From positions 1,350,751-1,414,750 of the forward strand of contig NZ_BBZI01000005.1 of the NCBI RefSeq assembly GCF_008974245.1: a DNA stretch of 64,000 nucleotides, written 5' to 3'. Source of the stretch: Streptomyces abyssomicinicus (lineage in GTDB: Bacteria; Actinomycetota; Actinomycetes; Streptomycetales; Streptomycetaceae). The notes under the pieces were generated by a model. The model was given only the letters and a program-made list of their open reading frames with translations, did no database searches and was not told where the DNA came from. Below, in pieces: positions 15,807 through 24,833 of this stretch. A program made the translations under genes and the position numbers. Each line of letters starts with the position of its first letter. The first letter of the stretch is position 1.

Positions 15807-16622
15807 TCACTCCTTCTCGACGCCCGCCCCCGGCGCCCCCGGCGCCGCGGACACCGATCCCCGCTTCGCGGCCTGGATCTGCTCGTAGACCCGGGTCCGC
15901 AGCTCGGCGAACCTCGGCTGCACCCTCGTGTTCAACTGGTCGCGCTCCACCGGGAGATCGACGACCAGCTCCTCCTGGACCACGGTCGGGGAGGCCGAAA
16001 GCACCACCACCCGCTCGCCCAGGTACACCGCCTCGTCGATGTCGTGGGTGACGAACAGGACGGTGATCCCGCGCTCGCGCCACAGCCGGCGCACCAGGTC
16101 CTCGAGGTCGGCCCTGGTCTGCGCGTCGACCGCCGCGAACGGCTCGTCCATCAGCAGCACCTGCGGCTCGTAGGCCAGCGCGCGGGCGATCGCCACGCGC
16201 TGCTGCATGCCGCCGGACAGCTGCCACGGATAGGCCTTCGCCGCGTCCGCCAGGCCGACCGACTCCAGCGCGTCGGCCACCAGCGCCCGACGCCGCTCCT
16301 TGGCCATTCCCTTCTGCTTCAGCGGAAGTTCGACGTTCTGGCCGACCCGCATCCAGGGGAAGAGACTGCGGCCGTACTCCTGGAAGACGAAGGCCATGCC
16401 GGGCGGCGGACCGGTCACCCGGCGGCCGTCCAGCAGGACCTCGCCGCCCGTGGGAGCGAGCAGGCCGCTCATGCACTTCAGCAGGGTCGTCTTGCCGCAC
16501 CCCGACGGCCCCACCAGGCAGACGAGTTCACCGGCGGCCACCGAGAAGGTCAGGTCGCGCACGGCCTCCACCGTGCGCCCGGAACCCTCGTAGACCTTGC
16601 GCAGCCCGCGCACGTCGAGCAT
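15807..16622 (-). CDS. ABC transporter ATP-binding protein, nitrate/sulfonate/taurine type
   Basis: The 271-aa ATPase of an uptake ABC system. Walker A is GPSGCGKTT, the Q-loop region is FVFQEYGRSLFPW, the signature LSGGMQQR and the Walker B LLMDEPFAAVD; these match the SsuB/TauB/NrtD subgroup. The last ~25 residues are Ala/Gly/Pro-rich. The ATG at 16622 begins the conserved domain; the frame is open upstream only because it mirrors the permease gene. Last gene of the operon SBP-permease-permease-ATPase, 38 bp after the second permease stop. Confidence 0.9.
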   Translation of the reverse strand: MLDVRGLRKVYEGSGRTVEAVRDLTFSVAAGELVCLVGPSGCGKTTLLKCMSGLLAPTGGEVLLDGRRVTGPPPGMAFVFQEYGRSLFPWMRVGQNVELPLKQKGMAKERRRALVADALESVGLADAAKAYPWQLSGGMQQRVAIARALAYEPQVLLMDEPFAAVDAQTRADLEDLVRRLWRERGITVLFVTHDIDEAVYLGERVVVLSASPTVVQEELVVDLPVERDQLNTRVQPRFAELRTRVYEQIQAAKRGSVSAAPGAPGAGVEKE

Positions 16623-16660
16623 GGAACGCCCTTTCGCAGTCGTGTCGTTCACCGCACCGG

Positions 16661-17449
16661 TCACGGCGACCGCCGGGAGGAGTCCCGCAGCCCGTGGTAC
16701 CAGGACAGCACCCGCCGCTCGACCAGCTGGAAGACGACGGAGAGAAGGAAACCGAGCAGGCCGAGGACCAGGATGCCGGTCCACATGCCGGGGATCGCGA
16801 ACCCGCGCTGGAACTGGACGATGGCGAAACCCAGTCCGTTGCTCGCGGCGAACATCTCGCTGATCACCATCAGGATGATGCCGATCGACAGCGACTGCCT
16901 CAGGCCCGCGAAGATCTGCGGGCTCGCCGACGGCAGCACCAGGTGGCGCAGCCGGGCCGCGCCGCCGACGCCGTAGCAGCGGGCGGTCTCGGTCATCACC
17001 GGGTCCACCGCGCGCACCCCCTCGACCGTGTTGAGCAGGATGGGCCACACGCAGCCCACCGCGATCACCACGATCTTCATCCCGTCACCGATCCCGGCGA
17101 AGAGCATGATCACCGGCACCAGCACCGGCGGAGGCACCGCGCGCAGGAACTCCAGCACCGGCTCGCAGAAGGCGCGCACCGTGCGGTACGAGCCGATCAG
17201 GGTGCCCAGCGCCACGCCCACCACGGCGGCCAGCGCGTATCCGGACAGCAGCCGCCAGAGGCTGGGCAGCAGATCGGCCCGGATCCGCTCCCCGTCCCAC
17301 ACCTCGGGGAAGGCGGCCACGATGGTCTCCAGCGGCGGCCAGTACACGTCGGTGCTGCCGGCCGAGGCGAACCACCAGACCGTGAGCAGCACGGCCGGCA
17401 GCGCGACGACGAACAGCAGGCGCCGCAGGACGCGGAACGTCCCGTTCAT
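16661..17449 (-). CDS. ABC transporter permease (uptake, SsuC-like), second subunit
   Basis: Inner-membrane permease, 262 aa, with about six helices and the BPD-type cytoplasmic loop ETARCYGVGGAARLRHLVLP that contacts the ATPase. Its ATG at 17449 overlaps the stop of the other permease (ATGA, 17446-17449). Two different permease proteins with one ATPase and one binding protein imply a heterodimeric channel, seen in nitrate/sulfonate/pyrimidine-type systems. Substrate not determinable here. Confidence 0.9.
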   Translation of the reverse strand: MNGTFRVLRRLLFVVALPAVLLTVWWFASAGSTDVYWPPLETIVAAFPEVWDGERIRADLLPSLWRLLSGYALAAVVGVALGTLIGSYRTVRAFCEPVLEFLRAVPPPVLVPVIMLFAGIGDGMKIVVIAVGCVWPILLNTVEGVRAVDPVMTETARCYGVGGAARLRHLVLPSASPQIFAGLRQSLSIGIILMVISEMFAASNGLGFAIVQFQRGFAIPGMWTGILVLGLLGFLLSVVFQLVERRVLSWYHGLRDSSRRSP

Positions 17450-18219
17450 ACCGCCACCTCCCCGCGCACGGACTGGTGCCAGGACAGCGCACGGCGCTCG
17501 ACCGTGCGCGCGCCCACATTGATCAGCAGGCCCAGCAGGCCGGTCACCACGATCAGCGCGTACATCTCCGGTACCGCCTGAGAGGTCTGGGCGACGGCGA
17601 TCCGGGCGCCCAGGCCCGGCGCGCCGATGACGAGTTCGGCGGTGACCGAGAGGATCAGCGCCACCGCCGCGGCCAGCCGCACCCCGGTCATCACGTAGGG
17701 CAGCGCGGTGGGCCACAGCACGTACCGCACCCGGGCCAGGGTGCCCAGCCCGTAACTGCGGGCGGTCGCCTCGGCCACCGGGTCGACGTCCTGGACGCCG
17801 TAGAGGACCTGGATCAGGATCTGCCAGAAGGCGGCGTACACCACCAGCAGCAGCACCGACCGCAGTTCGGTCCCGTAGAGCAGCACGGCCAGCGGGATCA
17901 GGGCGACCGAGGGGATCGGGCGGAGGAACTCGACGGTCGAGGCGGTCGCCTCCCGCAGGTACGGCACCACCGACAGGAGGACGCCCGCCAGCAGCCCGCC
18001 GGCCACCGCCAGGGCCAGGCCGACGGCCCAGCCCGTCAGGGTGTCGCCGAGCGCGGTCCAGAAGGCGGGGTCCGAGACCTCCCGCGCGAGGGCGCCGGCG
18101 ATCGTGCTCACCGGAGGGAAGTACGCCTCCTTGACGAGGCCGAGCCGCGGCACCGCCTCGCCGACGGCGAGGAAGACCGCGAGCCCGGCCGCGCCCAGGA
18201 CAAGGTTCAGGTGCTTCAC
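17446..18219 (-). CDS. ABC transporter permease (uptake, SsuC-like), first subunit
   Basis: Inner-membrane permease, 257 aa, with about six helices and the EAA-like loop EATARSYGLGTLARVRYVLWP. The GTG at 18219 overlaps the stop of the binding-protein gene (GTGA, 18216-18219), so translation is coupled; longer upstream starts would run into the binding-protein gene and are rejected. It pairs with the next permease in the same operon. Confidence 0.88.
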   Translation of the reverse strand: MKHLNLVLGAAGLAVFLAVGEAVPRLGLVKEAYFPPVSTIAGALAREVSDPAFWTALGDTLTGWAVGLALAVAGGLLAGVLLSVVPYLREATASTVEFLRPIPSVALIPLAVLLYGTELRSVLLLVVYAAFWQILIQVLYGVQDVDPVAEATARSYGLGTLARVRYVLWPTALPYVMTGVRLAAAVALILSVTAELVIGAPGLGARIAVAQTSQAVPEMYALIVVTGLLGLLINVGARTVERRALSWHQSVRGEVAV

Positions 18220-19181
18220 GGCAGCAGCGCGTCCAGGTCCGGGGTCTTGGTGTACAGCCCGTCCTTCTCGCCGAGGTCGCGGAGCGTCTCGATCGAGCCT
18301 CGGTCCACCTCGGCCGGCCACTTCGGCAGCGTCAGCTGCGGCAGCAGGTCGGCGGGGATCTTGGTGTAGGAGGTCAGGATCTCGCGCACCTCGTCGGGGT
18401 GGCCGTCCGCGTAGGCCAGCGCCTCCTTGGTGGCCGCCTCGAACTTCTCGACCACCTCCGGGTTCTGCTGCGCGTACTGCGCCGAGGTGAAGTACATGGC
18501 GACGGTCAGCCTGTCCGACACGTCGACGTAGGAGGAGGCCACCTCGACCGCGCCCTGGCTCTTCGCGGTGGTCAGCGCGGGCTCCACGGCCATGGCTCCG
18601 TCGATCTCGCCGGAGTCCAGTGCGGCCGGCATCTGGTCGAAGGCGATCTCGACGAACTTCACCTTGGACGGGTCGCCGCCCGCCTCGCGCACCGACTCGC
18701 GCACGGTGGTGTCGTTGATGTTCTTCAGCGTGTTGACCGCGACCTTCTTCCCCTCGAGGTCCTTGGCCGACGTGATGCCGCTGTCGCCCTTGACCACCAG
18801 CCCGCCGAAGTCCTTGCCCTTCTCGCCGGTGGTGGCGACACCGTTGACGACGGCCCGGACGGGCACGCCGTTGGACTGGGCGATCATCAGCGAGGCCATG
18901 TTGGAGAAGCCGAACTGGAACTGGTTGCTGACCACTCCGGGCACGATCGCGGCGCCGCCCTGGGCGGGGGTCATCTCCAGCTTCAGCCCGTGCTTGCCGA
19001 AGATGCCCTTCTCCTGGCCGAGGTAGAGGGGCGCGACGTCGACGATCGGGATGACGCCGACCTTGACGGTGGTGACACCGCCGGACGACGAGCTCTTGTC
19101 CGACGGGTCGTCGGACGAGCCACAGGCCGTCGCGGTGAGCAGGAGGGCGCCGGTGGCTATTCCGGCGAGCAGGCGACGCAT
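18216..19181 (-). CDS. ABC transporter substrate-binding lipoprotein (NMT1/SsuA-like)
   Basis: Extracytoplasmic solute-binding lipoprotein, 321 aa. The signal peptide MRRLLAGIATGALLLTATAC ends in a lipobox with the lipidated Cys at residue 20. The mature part begins VKVGVIPIVDVAPLYLGQEK and fits the NMT1/THI5-like superfamily that binds nitrate, sulfonates, taurine or thiamine precursors. The ATG at 19181 has AGGAG five bases upstream. First gene of a four-gene coupled operon. No TPP riboswitch was recognised in the leader, so thiamine-precursor uptake is not specially supported. Confidence 0.9.
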   Translation of the reverse strand: MRRLLAGIATGALLLTATACGSSDDPSDKSSSSGGVTTVKVGVIPIVDVAPLYLGQEKGIFGKHGLKLEMTPAQGGAAIVPGVVSNQFQFGFSNMASLMIAQSNGVPVRAVVNGVATTGEKGKDFGGLVVKGDSGITSAKDLEGKKVAVNTLKNINDTTVRESVREAGGDPSKVKFVEIAFDQMPAALDSGEIDGAMAVEPALTTAKSQGAVEVASSYVDVSDRLTVAMYFTSAQYAQQNPEVVEKFEAATKEALAYADGHPDEVREILTSYTKIPADLLPQLTLPKWPAEVDRGSIETLRDLGEKDGLYTKTPDLDALLP

Positions 19182-19274
19182 GGCTACTCCTGTGCGGGAG
19201 AACGGGGAAGGGGAGGTGGGCGCGGAGCGGCGCGACCGGGTTCCGTCGCGCGGTGGGGGCACGCTTGCTGCGTG

Positions 19275-19303
19275 ACGGTAGATCCCGCCACGGCCGAGGT
19301 CAA
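19275..19303 (-). promoter_or_regulatory. putative promoter of the ABC uptake operon
   Basis: On the minus strand TTGACC (19303-19298) is followed after 17 bp by TACCGT (19280-19275), a good vegetative-type match. The start codon is at 19181, giving a leader of roughly 90 nt that contains a GCGCGAC/GTCGCGC hairpin. Confidence 0.5.
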
Positions 19304-19479
19304 TGGTTTGGCTGACGAAATTGTTGACACTTCGGGAAGGGGTCGGCCGGGGGTCCGCCCCACCCGGGAACACGGCTCCGGCGGCCGGGGGGTTCAGCCC
19401 CCTCCTCGCCTGTCGCGTCCGCCGCGCCGGCCGAGCCGTCCGCCCGCTCGCCCGCGGACGCCCGTGCACGCATGCGAAA

Positions 19480-19516
19480 AGGCCGGTTCCGCACCCCCTG
19501 GGGGCGGAACCGGCCT
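19480..19516 (-). terminator. intrinsic terminator of the DUF2510 gene
   Basis: Arms 19480-19492 and 19504-19516 form a 13-bp stem, followed on the minus strand by TTTT. It lies 12 bases past the DUF2510 stop codon and is one of the few classical U-tailed terminators in the window. Confidence 0.85.
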
Positions 19517-19528
19517 CCGTGCCGTCGC

Positions 19529-20521
19529 TCAGACCTCCTTGCCGGACCCCGGCGCGGCGCCCAGCTCGGACTTCTCGATGCCCTCGGTGATCTTCCCGAT
19601 CACCGACAGGTCCTCGCCCTTGTCGATACCGAACCGGACCACGACCATCCGCTCCGGGTCGGCGGGCGAGGGGAACGCCAGGGACTCCACGATCCCGTCC
19701 GGTCCCTCCTCGGTCACCGCCGACCAGCGGACCCGGTAGCCCTTCTGCCCGGCCACCGTCACCGGACCGGCGTCCAGCTCCTTGTGCGAGGTGATGGAGC
19801 CGTACGTGTCCCCGCCGTAGGAGTCCTCCACGTTGGCGGCGATGTCCGCACGGGCCACCGCCTCGGCGGGACCGTGCAGCCCCAGACCTTCCGCCGCCAG
19901 CGAGTAGGCGCCGCCCGGCGTGCACTTCTCCGCCGGGTTGCCCGGGCACGGATACGTCTCGTCGACGCCGATCTGCGCCCCCGCCTCGTGCGCGGAACCC
20001 GTCCAGCCGTCGGGCAGCGGGAGGCTGATGCCGTTGGCCGGGTCCGCCACCGGCCCCTCGGTGATCTCCTCCGGGTTCTCCGGCGCGCCCTCCTCACCCG
20101 GCGCGCCGTCCTCCCCGGACCCGCCGCGTTCACCGGACGACGAGGCCCTGGCCGGGTCCTCGTCCGCGTTGCCCAGCACCAGCAGGGCCCCTGCCGTGCC
20201 ACCGGCCACCAGTACGACCGCGGCGACGATCCCGGCGGCCAGCGCCCCGCGGCGGCGCTTGGGGGGCGGCGGCGCGCCGTAGGCCGGATACGCGGGGTAC
20301 ACCGGAGCGGCGGGGACCGTACCGACCAGGGTGGGCTGCGCGGCGATCGCCTGGGGCGAGGAGCCGGCCACGGGCGATGCGGGCGGCCCTGGCGGCACGG
20401 GGGCGCCCGCGGGCAGCGTGTGCTGCGTCCACGCGCCGCCGTCCCACCAGCGCACACCGATGGGACCGTCACTCGTATGCCCGGGGTCCGGGTACCACCC
20501 GGGAGGAATAGCCTGCGTCAT
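19529..20521 (-). CDS. DUF2510 domain membrane protein
   Basis: A 330-aa single-pass protein. The N-terminal DUF2510 motif PPGWYPDPG is followed by a Pro/Ala-rich stretch, a KRRR stop signal and one transmembrane helix at about residues 93-117 (LAAGIVAAVVLVAGGTAGAL). After an acidic Gly/Ser/Glu linker comes an external domain of ~190 residues with two cysteines (TYPCPGNPAEKC). The orientation suggests the C-terminal domain is outside the cell. Function unknown; DUF2510 often caps actinobacterial envelope proteins. Divergent from the LAL-type gene. Confidence 0.8.
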   Translation of the reverse strand: MTQAIPPGWYPDPGHTSDGPIGVRWWDGGAWTQHTLPAGAPVPPGPPASPVAGSSPQAIAAQPTLVGTVPAAPVYPAYPAYGAPPPPKRRRGALAAGIVAAVVLVAGGTAGALLVLGNADEDPARASSSGERGGSGEDGAPGEEGAPENPEEITEGPVADPANGISLPLPDGWTGSAHEAGAQIGVDETYPCPGNPAEKCTPGGAYSLAAEGLGLHGPAEAVARADIAANVEDSYGGDTYGSITSHKELDAGPVTVAGQKGYRVRWSAVTEEGPDGIVESLAFPSPADPERMVVVRFGIDKGEDLSVIGKITEGIEKSELGAAPGSGKEV

Positions 20522-20734
20522 GCGTCAAAGGTATGGGGCAACCGTGAAGAACCGGCGAGAGGGTCGGCGAACCGGCGGTCCGTCCCCCAACACCCGCCTT
20601 GCGCAACGGTGTTGTGCGTGCGCGTGGAGCGGACCGTCTGGCGACACGTCGTGCGGGTCGGGCCGCGCGGCGGCCCGCGGCGGGCTAGGCTCGGACGGCG
20701 GACGTGGTCCGGGTGGCCTGGGGAGGGAACGGCG

Positions 20735-23423
20735 ATGACGGAGGAACGGCCCGGGATGCGTGCCGACGGTTCGGCCCTGCTCTGGGAGCGTGACGAGGAG
20801 GTCGCCGCCATCGAGCGGGCCGTCGAGACCCTGTGCACCGGGCGCGCCCCCGCCGGCCGGCTCCTGGTCCTGCGGGGCGAGGCCGGACTCGGCAAGACGG
20901 CGCTGCTGACCGAGGCCCACCGGATCGCCGAACTCCGCGGCTGCACCGTGTGGTCGGCGCGCGGCGGGGAGACCCTGCGCTCGGTGCCGTACAACGTGGT
21001 GCGCCAGCTCCTGCAGCCCGCGCTGCTGGCCCTCCTGCCCGAGGAGGCCCGCGAGTACCTCGGCGACTGGTACGACATCACCGGCCCGGCCCTCGGCATC
21101 GCCCCGCCCGGCGGCGGGCAGCCCGACCCGGGCTCGGTCTGCGACGGCCTGGTCGCCGTCGTCCGGCGGCTCGCGCGCCGCGAGTACCCGCTGGTCCTGC
21201 TGGTCGACGACGCCCACTGGGCCGACCTGGAGACCCTGCGCTGGCTCACCGAGCTGTGCGCCCGCCTGGAGGACACCTCCGTCCTGGTGCTCGTCGCCTG
21301 CCGTACCGGCGAACTCAGCGAGGAACGCGCCGGATACCTCGACCGGATCGTCGAGGCCGCCGGACCGGTCTCCTCACTGCGGTCGCTCACCCCGCAGGCC
21401 ACCGCCGGACTCACCCGCGCCACCGTCGGCGAGCACGCGGACGACCCGTTCTGCCGCGAGGTGTGGGCGGTCACCGGCGGCAACCCGTACGAGACGGTGG
21501 AACTCCTCGCCAAGGTCCGCGACGCGGAGATCGAGCCCCTGGAGCCGTCCGCCCACGAACTGCGCGACCTCAACCGCTCCGCCCGCGGCGGCGGCCTCGT
21601 CTCCCGCCTCGACAAACTCGGCATCGAGGCCACCCGGTTCGCTTGGGCCGCGGCCATCCTCGGCACCGGCATCACCGTCGACCTGGTCGCCAGACTCGCC
21701 ACCCTCCAGCCGACGGCGGCGGAACGCTGCGCCGGCATCCTCTGCGAGGCCCGCATCCTCACCACCCCCGACCCGCTCAACCAGCAGGCCGCGGACGGCG
21801 AGCTGGAGTTCACCCATCCGCTGATCGAGTCCGCGGTCTACAACTCGATACCCGACAGCCTGCGCACCGCCATGCACGGCATCGCCGCCCAGGTCGTCAC
21901 CGACTCCGGCCGGGGAGCGGCGGCCGCCTCCCGGCATCTGCTGCAGGTCCATCCCGACGACGACGAGGAAGTGGTCGAGCAGCTGCGGGAGGCCGCCCGC
22001 GCCCACCTCGCCGTCGGCGCCCCCGCCGCCGCCCGGGCCTGCCTGGAACGCGCCCTCAAGGAGCCGCCGAGCGCCGAGTCCCACCCCAGGGTCCTCTACG
22101 AACTCGGCTGCGCCACGCTGCTCACCGCGCCCGCCGTCACCATCGGCCACCTGCGCAGCGCCCTCGCGCTGCCGGGCCTGGACGTCGCCGAGCGGGTCGA
22201 CGCGGTGGTCCGGCTCTCCCAGGCGCTGCTCCACAACGACCAGGCCGCCGAGGCGATCCGCACCGTGACGGCCGAGGCGTCCCGCCACGAACACGGCCCC
22301 GCGCGGCTGCGCCTGCAGGCCTGCCGGTTCCTCTGGCAGAGCATCCACGCCGCCGGAGCCGACTCGCCCGGCCGCTCCCGGCACCTGGCCGACCTGGCCG
22401 CCGCCTGCACCGGGCGTGACGACTCCGAGCGCGCGCTGCTGATCGTGCACGGGTTCGACGTGCTGATGCGCGGCGGCGACGCCGACGAGGTCGTGGCCAT
22501 CTGCGACCGCGCCCTGGTCAACGGCCGGCTCGCCCCCGGACTGGGCTGGACCGACAGCGGGTGGGGCTTCGAACTGCCGCTGATGATCGCCTCCATCTAC
22601 GCCTACACCGACCGTCTCGACAGGGCCGAGGCGCTGTTCTCCGAGGCGGTCCGCGAGTTACGAGACGGCCGGCTGGAGCGGCGGCCACGTCTCGCTCTCC
22701 TACGGCTACCTGGGCCTCGCCCTGCGCCGCCGGGGCCGCCTGCGGGAGGCGGAGTCGACGCTGCGCGAGTCCCTGCGGCTCGCCGACCGGGTGGGCCACC
22801 GGCTGCCGCTGCACTGGACCGCGTTCTGCAACCTCGTCGACACCCTGATCGCGCGCGGCCATCCGGACGAGGCGATGGAGGTCGCCGAGCGGTACCAGTT
22901 CGGGGCGCCCTACCCGTCGACGATCCTGCTGCCCGACGCCCGGTCGGTGCGCGGGCGGCTGCTGCTGGCGGTGGGGCGCACCGAGGAGGGCATCGAGGAA
23001 CTGGAGGCGGCGGGCCGGACCGCGGCCGAACGGGGCCACCGCAACCACCTGGTGGCGCCCTGGGCGGCCGACCTGGCGCGGGCGCTCGCCGACCGCGATC
23101 CCGACCGGGCCCGTGAACTCGCGGCGACGGTACGGGCCGGGGCGGAGAGGTCGGGCACCTGGACGGCGATCGGCGAGGCGCTGCGGTGCGAGGCCGCCCT
23201 CGCGCCGAGGCACCTGGCGGTGGAGTTGGCGGGGCGGGCGGCGAAGCTGCTCGAGGAGTCGCCGTGCCAGTACGAGCACGCCGCGGCGAGGGTGGAGTAC
23301 GGCGAACTGGCGGGATCCGTGGCGGAACTGCGCCGGGGTCTGGCGCTGGCGGAGTCCTGCGGCGCCGACGCGGTGGCCGCACACGCGCGCAACGCGCTGC
23401 GGGCCCTGGGCGCGGACGCCTGA
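20735..23423 (+). pseudogene. LAL-type (LuxR-family) large ATP-binding regulator, frameshifted and lacking HTH
   Basis: An AAA/NACHT-like regulator: Walker A GEAGLGKTALL, Walker B LVLLVDDAHWADL, then a long TPR-like helical region. The first frame is good from the ATG at 20735 (GGGAGGG upstream) to about 22666; an extra G near 22667 shifts it, and the family sequence resumes one base on (GHVSLSYGYLGLALRRRG) to the stop at 23423. Repaired, the protein would have about 895 aa. A TTA codon at 22658-22660, nine bases before the shift, would make expression bldA-dependent. The C-terminal LuxR helix-turn-helix expected in this family is not found before the stop or in the following 280 bp. Pseudogene, programmed shift or sequencing error remain possible. 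Confidence 0.72.
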
Positions 23424-23702
23424 CGCCGGGGGCCCCGCGGTCCCCTCGGCCGCGGGACGCCGCGCGCCCGCTGCCCGCCCGCCCGCTGTCCGCCCGCAGC
23501 GCGTCGCGCGGCTTCGCCGCCCGGCACGCGCCCCGCGGCGGCCGCCCGCCGCCGCGCCGTCCCGGCCGTCCCGGCGGGGTCGGGGGTGGTGGAGCGGACC
23601 GCTCACCGCACGGCGGCCCGGCCGCCCGCGGGTCGGCGGGCGGCCGGTCGGCGGGGGAGGGCGGTCGGCGGGGGAGGGCGGCGCCAGGCCACCGCCGGAG
23701 TG

Positions 23703-24833
23703 TCAGACGGCGTCGTCCTCCGCGAGGACGCGCTGGGCCACGGCGAAGGCGGAGTTGGCGGCCGGAACCCCCAGGTACACCCCGGCCTGCAGCAGCACCG
23801 CGCCGATCTCGTCGGCGGAGAGCCCGTTGCGCCGCGCCGCCCGGACGTGCATGGCCAGCTCGTCCAGGTGACCGTGCGCCACCAGCGCGGTCAGCGTCAC
23901 CATCGACCGCTCGCGCCGCGTGAGGGTGGTGTCGGTCCAGATCTCGCCCCAGGCGTAGCGCGAGATGAAGTCCTGGAACCGCGCGGTGAACGGCGTCTGC
24001 CGCGCCATCGCCCGGTCCACGTGGGCGTCCCCCAGCACCTGGCGCCGCACCGCGACGCCCCGCCGGGCGAACCCGTCGAAGTGCCCGCGCAGCGCCGCGA
24101 GTACCGCCTCGGGCCGCTCCGCCGGGGCGAGGTGCGAGGCCCCGGGGACCTCGGTCAGCGAAGACCCCGGCACCGCGTCCGCGATCTCCCGCAGGTGCGC
24201 CGGCGGCGTCGCCGGGTCCTCGCGCCCCGCGATCAGCAGCGTCGGCACCCGGACGGAGCCCAGCTGCTCGCGCACGTCGAAGGCGGCCAGCGCGTCGCAG
24301 CAGGCGGCGTACGACGCGGGGTCGGCCTCGCGGTGGTCCTCGACCAGCCGGTCCACCGTGAAGCCGGGCGTGAACCAGCGGGCGTCCGCCGAGCCGGCCA
24401 GTTCCGCCATCGCGGCACGGCCCCCGGAACGGACCGCGGCAGCCCGCTCCTCCCACGGCCGGGCGCCGTTGAAGTGCGACGAGGAGCAGATCACGGCCAG
24501 CGAGGAGAGGCGCTCCGGGTGGTGGACCGCCAGGTGCAGACCGACCGCGCCGCCCAGCGACACCCCCGCGTAGGAGAACCGCTCCACGCCCAGGTCGTCG
24601 GCGAGGTCCAGCACCAGCGCGGCCAGGTCGTCGACGGTGGCGCCGGGACCGATGAGCCCGGCCGGGGAGCCGCCGTGCCCCGGCAGGTCCCAGCGGATCA
24701 CCCGGTGGCTCGCGGCGAGTTCCGGAGCGACCGCGTCCCACAGGGCCAGCGAGGTGCCCAGCGAGGGACCCAGCAGCAGCGGCTCGGCCGAAGAGGGGCC
24801 CTCAGCACGGTAGTACGGCAACTTCTTCGTCAA
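23703..24833 (-). CDS. pcaL: fused 3-oxoadipate enol-lactonase / 4-carboxymuconolactone decarboxylase
   Basis: Bifunctional enzyme of the protocatechuate branch, 376 aa. Residues 1 to ~250 are an alpha/beta hydrolase (nucleophile in YAGVSLGGAVGLH) that hydrolyses 3-oxoadipate enol-lactone. The last ~110 residues are a carboxymuconolactone decarboxylase domain (TLTRRERSMVTLTALVAHGH). This fusion is the PcaL arrangement known from actinobacteria. The start is TTG at 24833, overlapping the pcaB stop (TTGA), so translation is coupled; the longer upstream frame lies within pcaB. Last gene of the pcaHGBL operon. Confidence 0.92.
   Translation of the reverse strand: MTKKLPYYRAEGPSSAEPLLLGPSLGTSLALWDAVAPELAASHRVIRWDLPGHGGSPAGLIGPGATVDDLAALVLDLADDLGVERFSYAGVSLGGAVGLHLAVHHPERLSSLAVICSSSHFNGARPWEERAAAVRSGGRAAMAELAGSADARWFTPGFTVDRLVEDHREADPASYAACCDALAAFDVREQLGSVRVPTLLIAGREDPATPPAHLREIADAVPGSSLTEVPGASHLAPAERPEAVLAALRGHFDGFARRGVAVRRQVLGDAHVDRAMARQTPFTARFQDFISRYAWGEIWTDTTLTRRERSMVTLTALVAHGHLDELAMHVRAARRNGLSADEIGAVLLQAGVYLGVPAANSAFAVAQRVLAEDDAV

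Noticed and set aside
15807..19181. Assignment of the ABC uptake operon to taurine, nitrate or riboflavin
   Set aside because: Two distinct permeases suggest a subgroup, but no neighbouring metabolic gene or riboswitch supports a specific substrate.
19182..19300. TPP or other riboswitch before the ABC uptake operon
   Set aside because: The binding protein is NMT1-like, so thiamine control was considered, but none of the conserved TPP core segments is seen; only a simple hairpin is present.
22667..23116. Continuation of the first reading frame of the LAL-type gene
   Set aside because: After 22667 this frame becomes Arg/Pro-rich without helical repeats, while the next frame carries the family sequence, so it is a shifted tail.
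23424..23702. Missing LuxR HTH exon for the LAL-type gene
   Set aside because: All frames after 23423 give Arg/Pro/Gly-rich sequence without the helix-turn-helix pattern.
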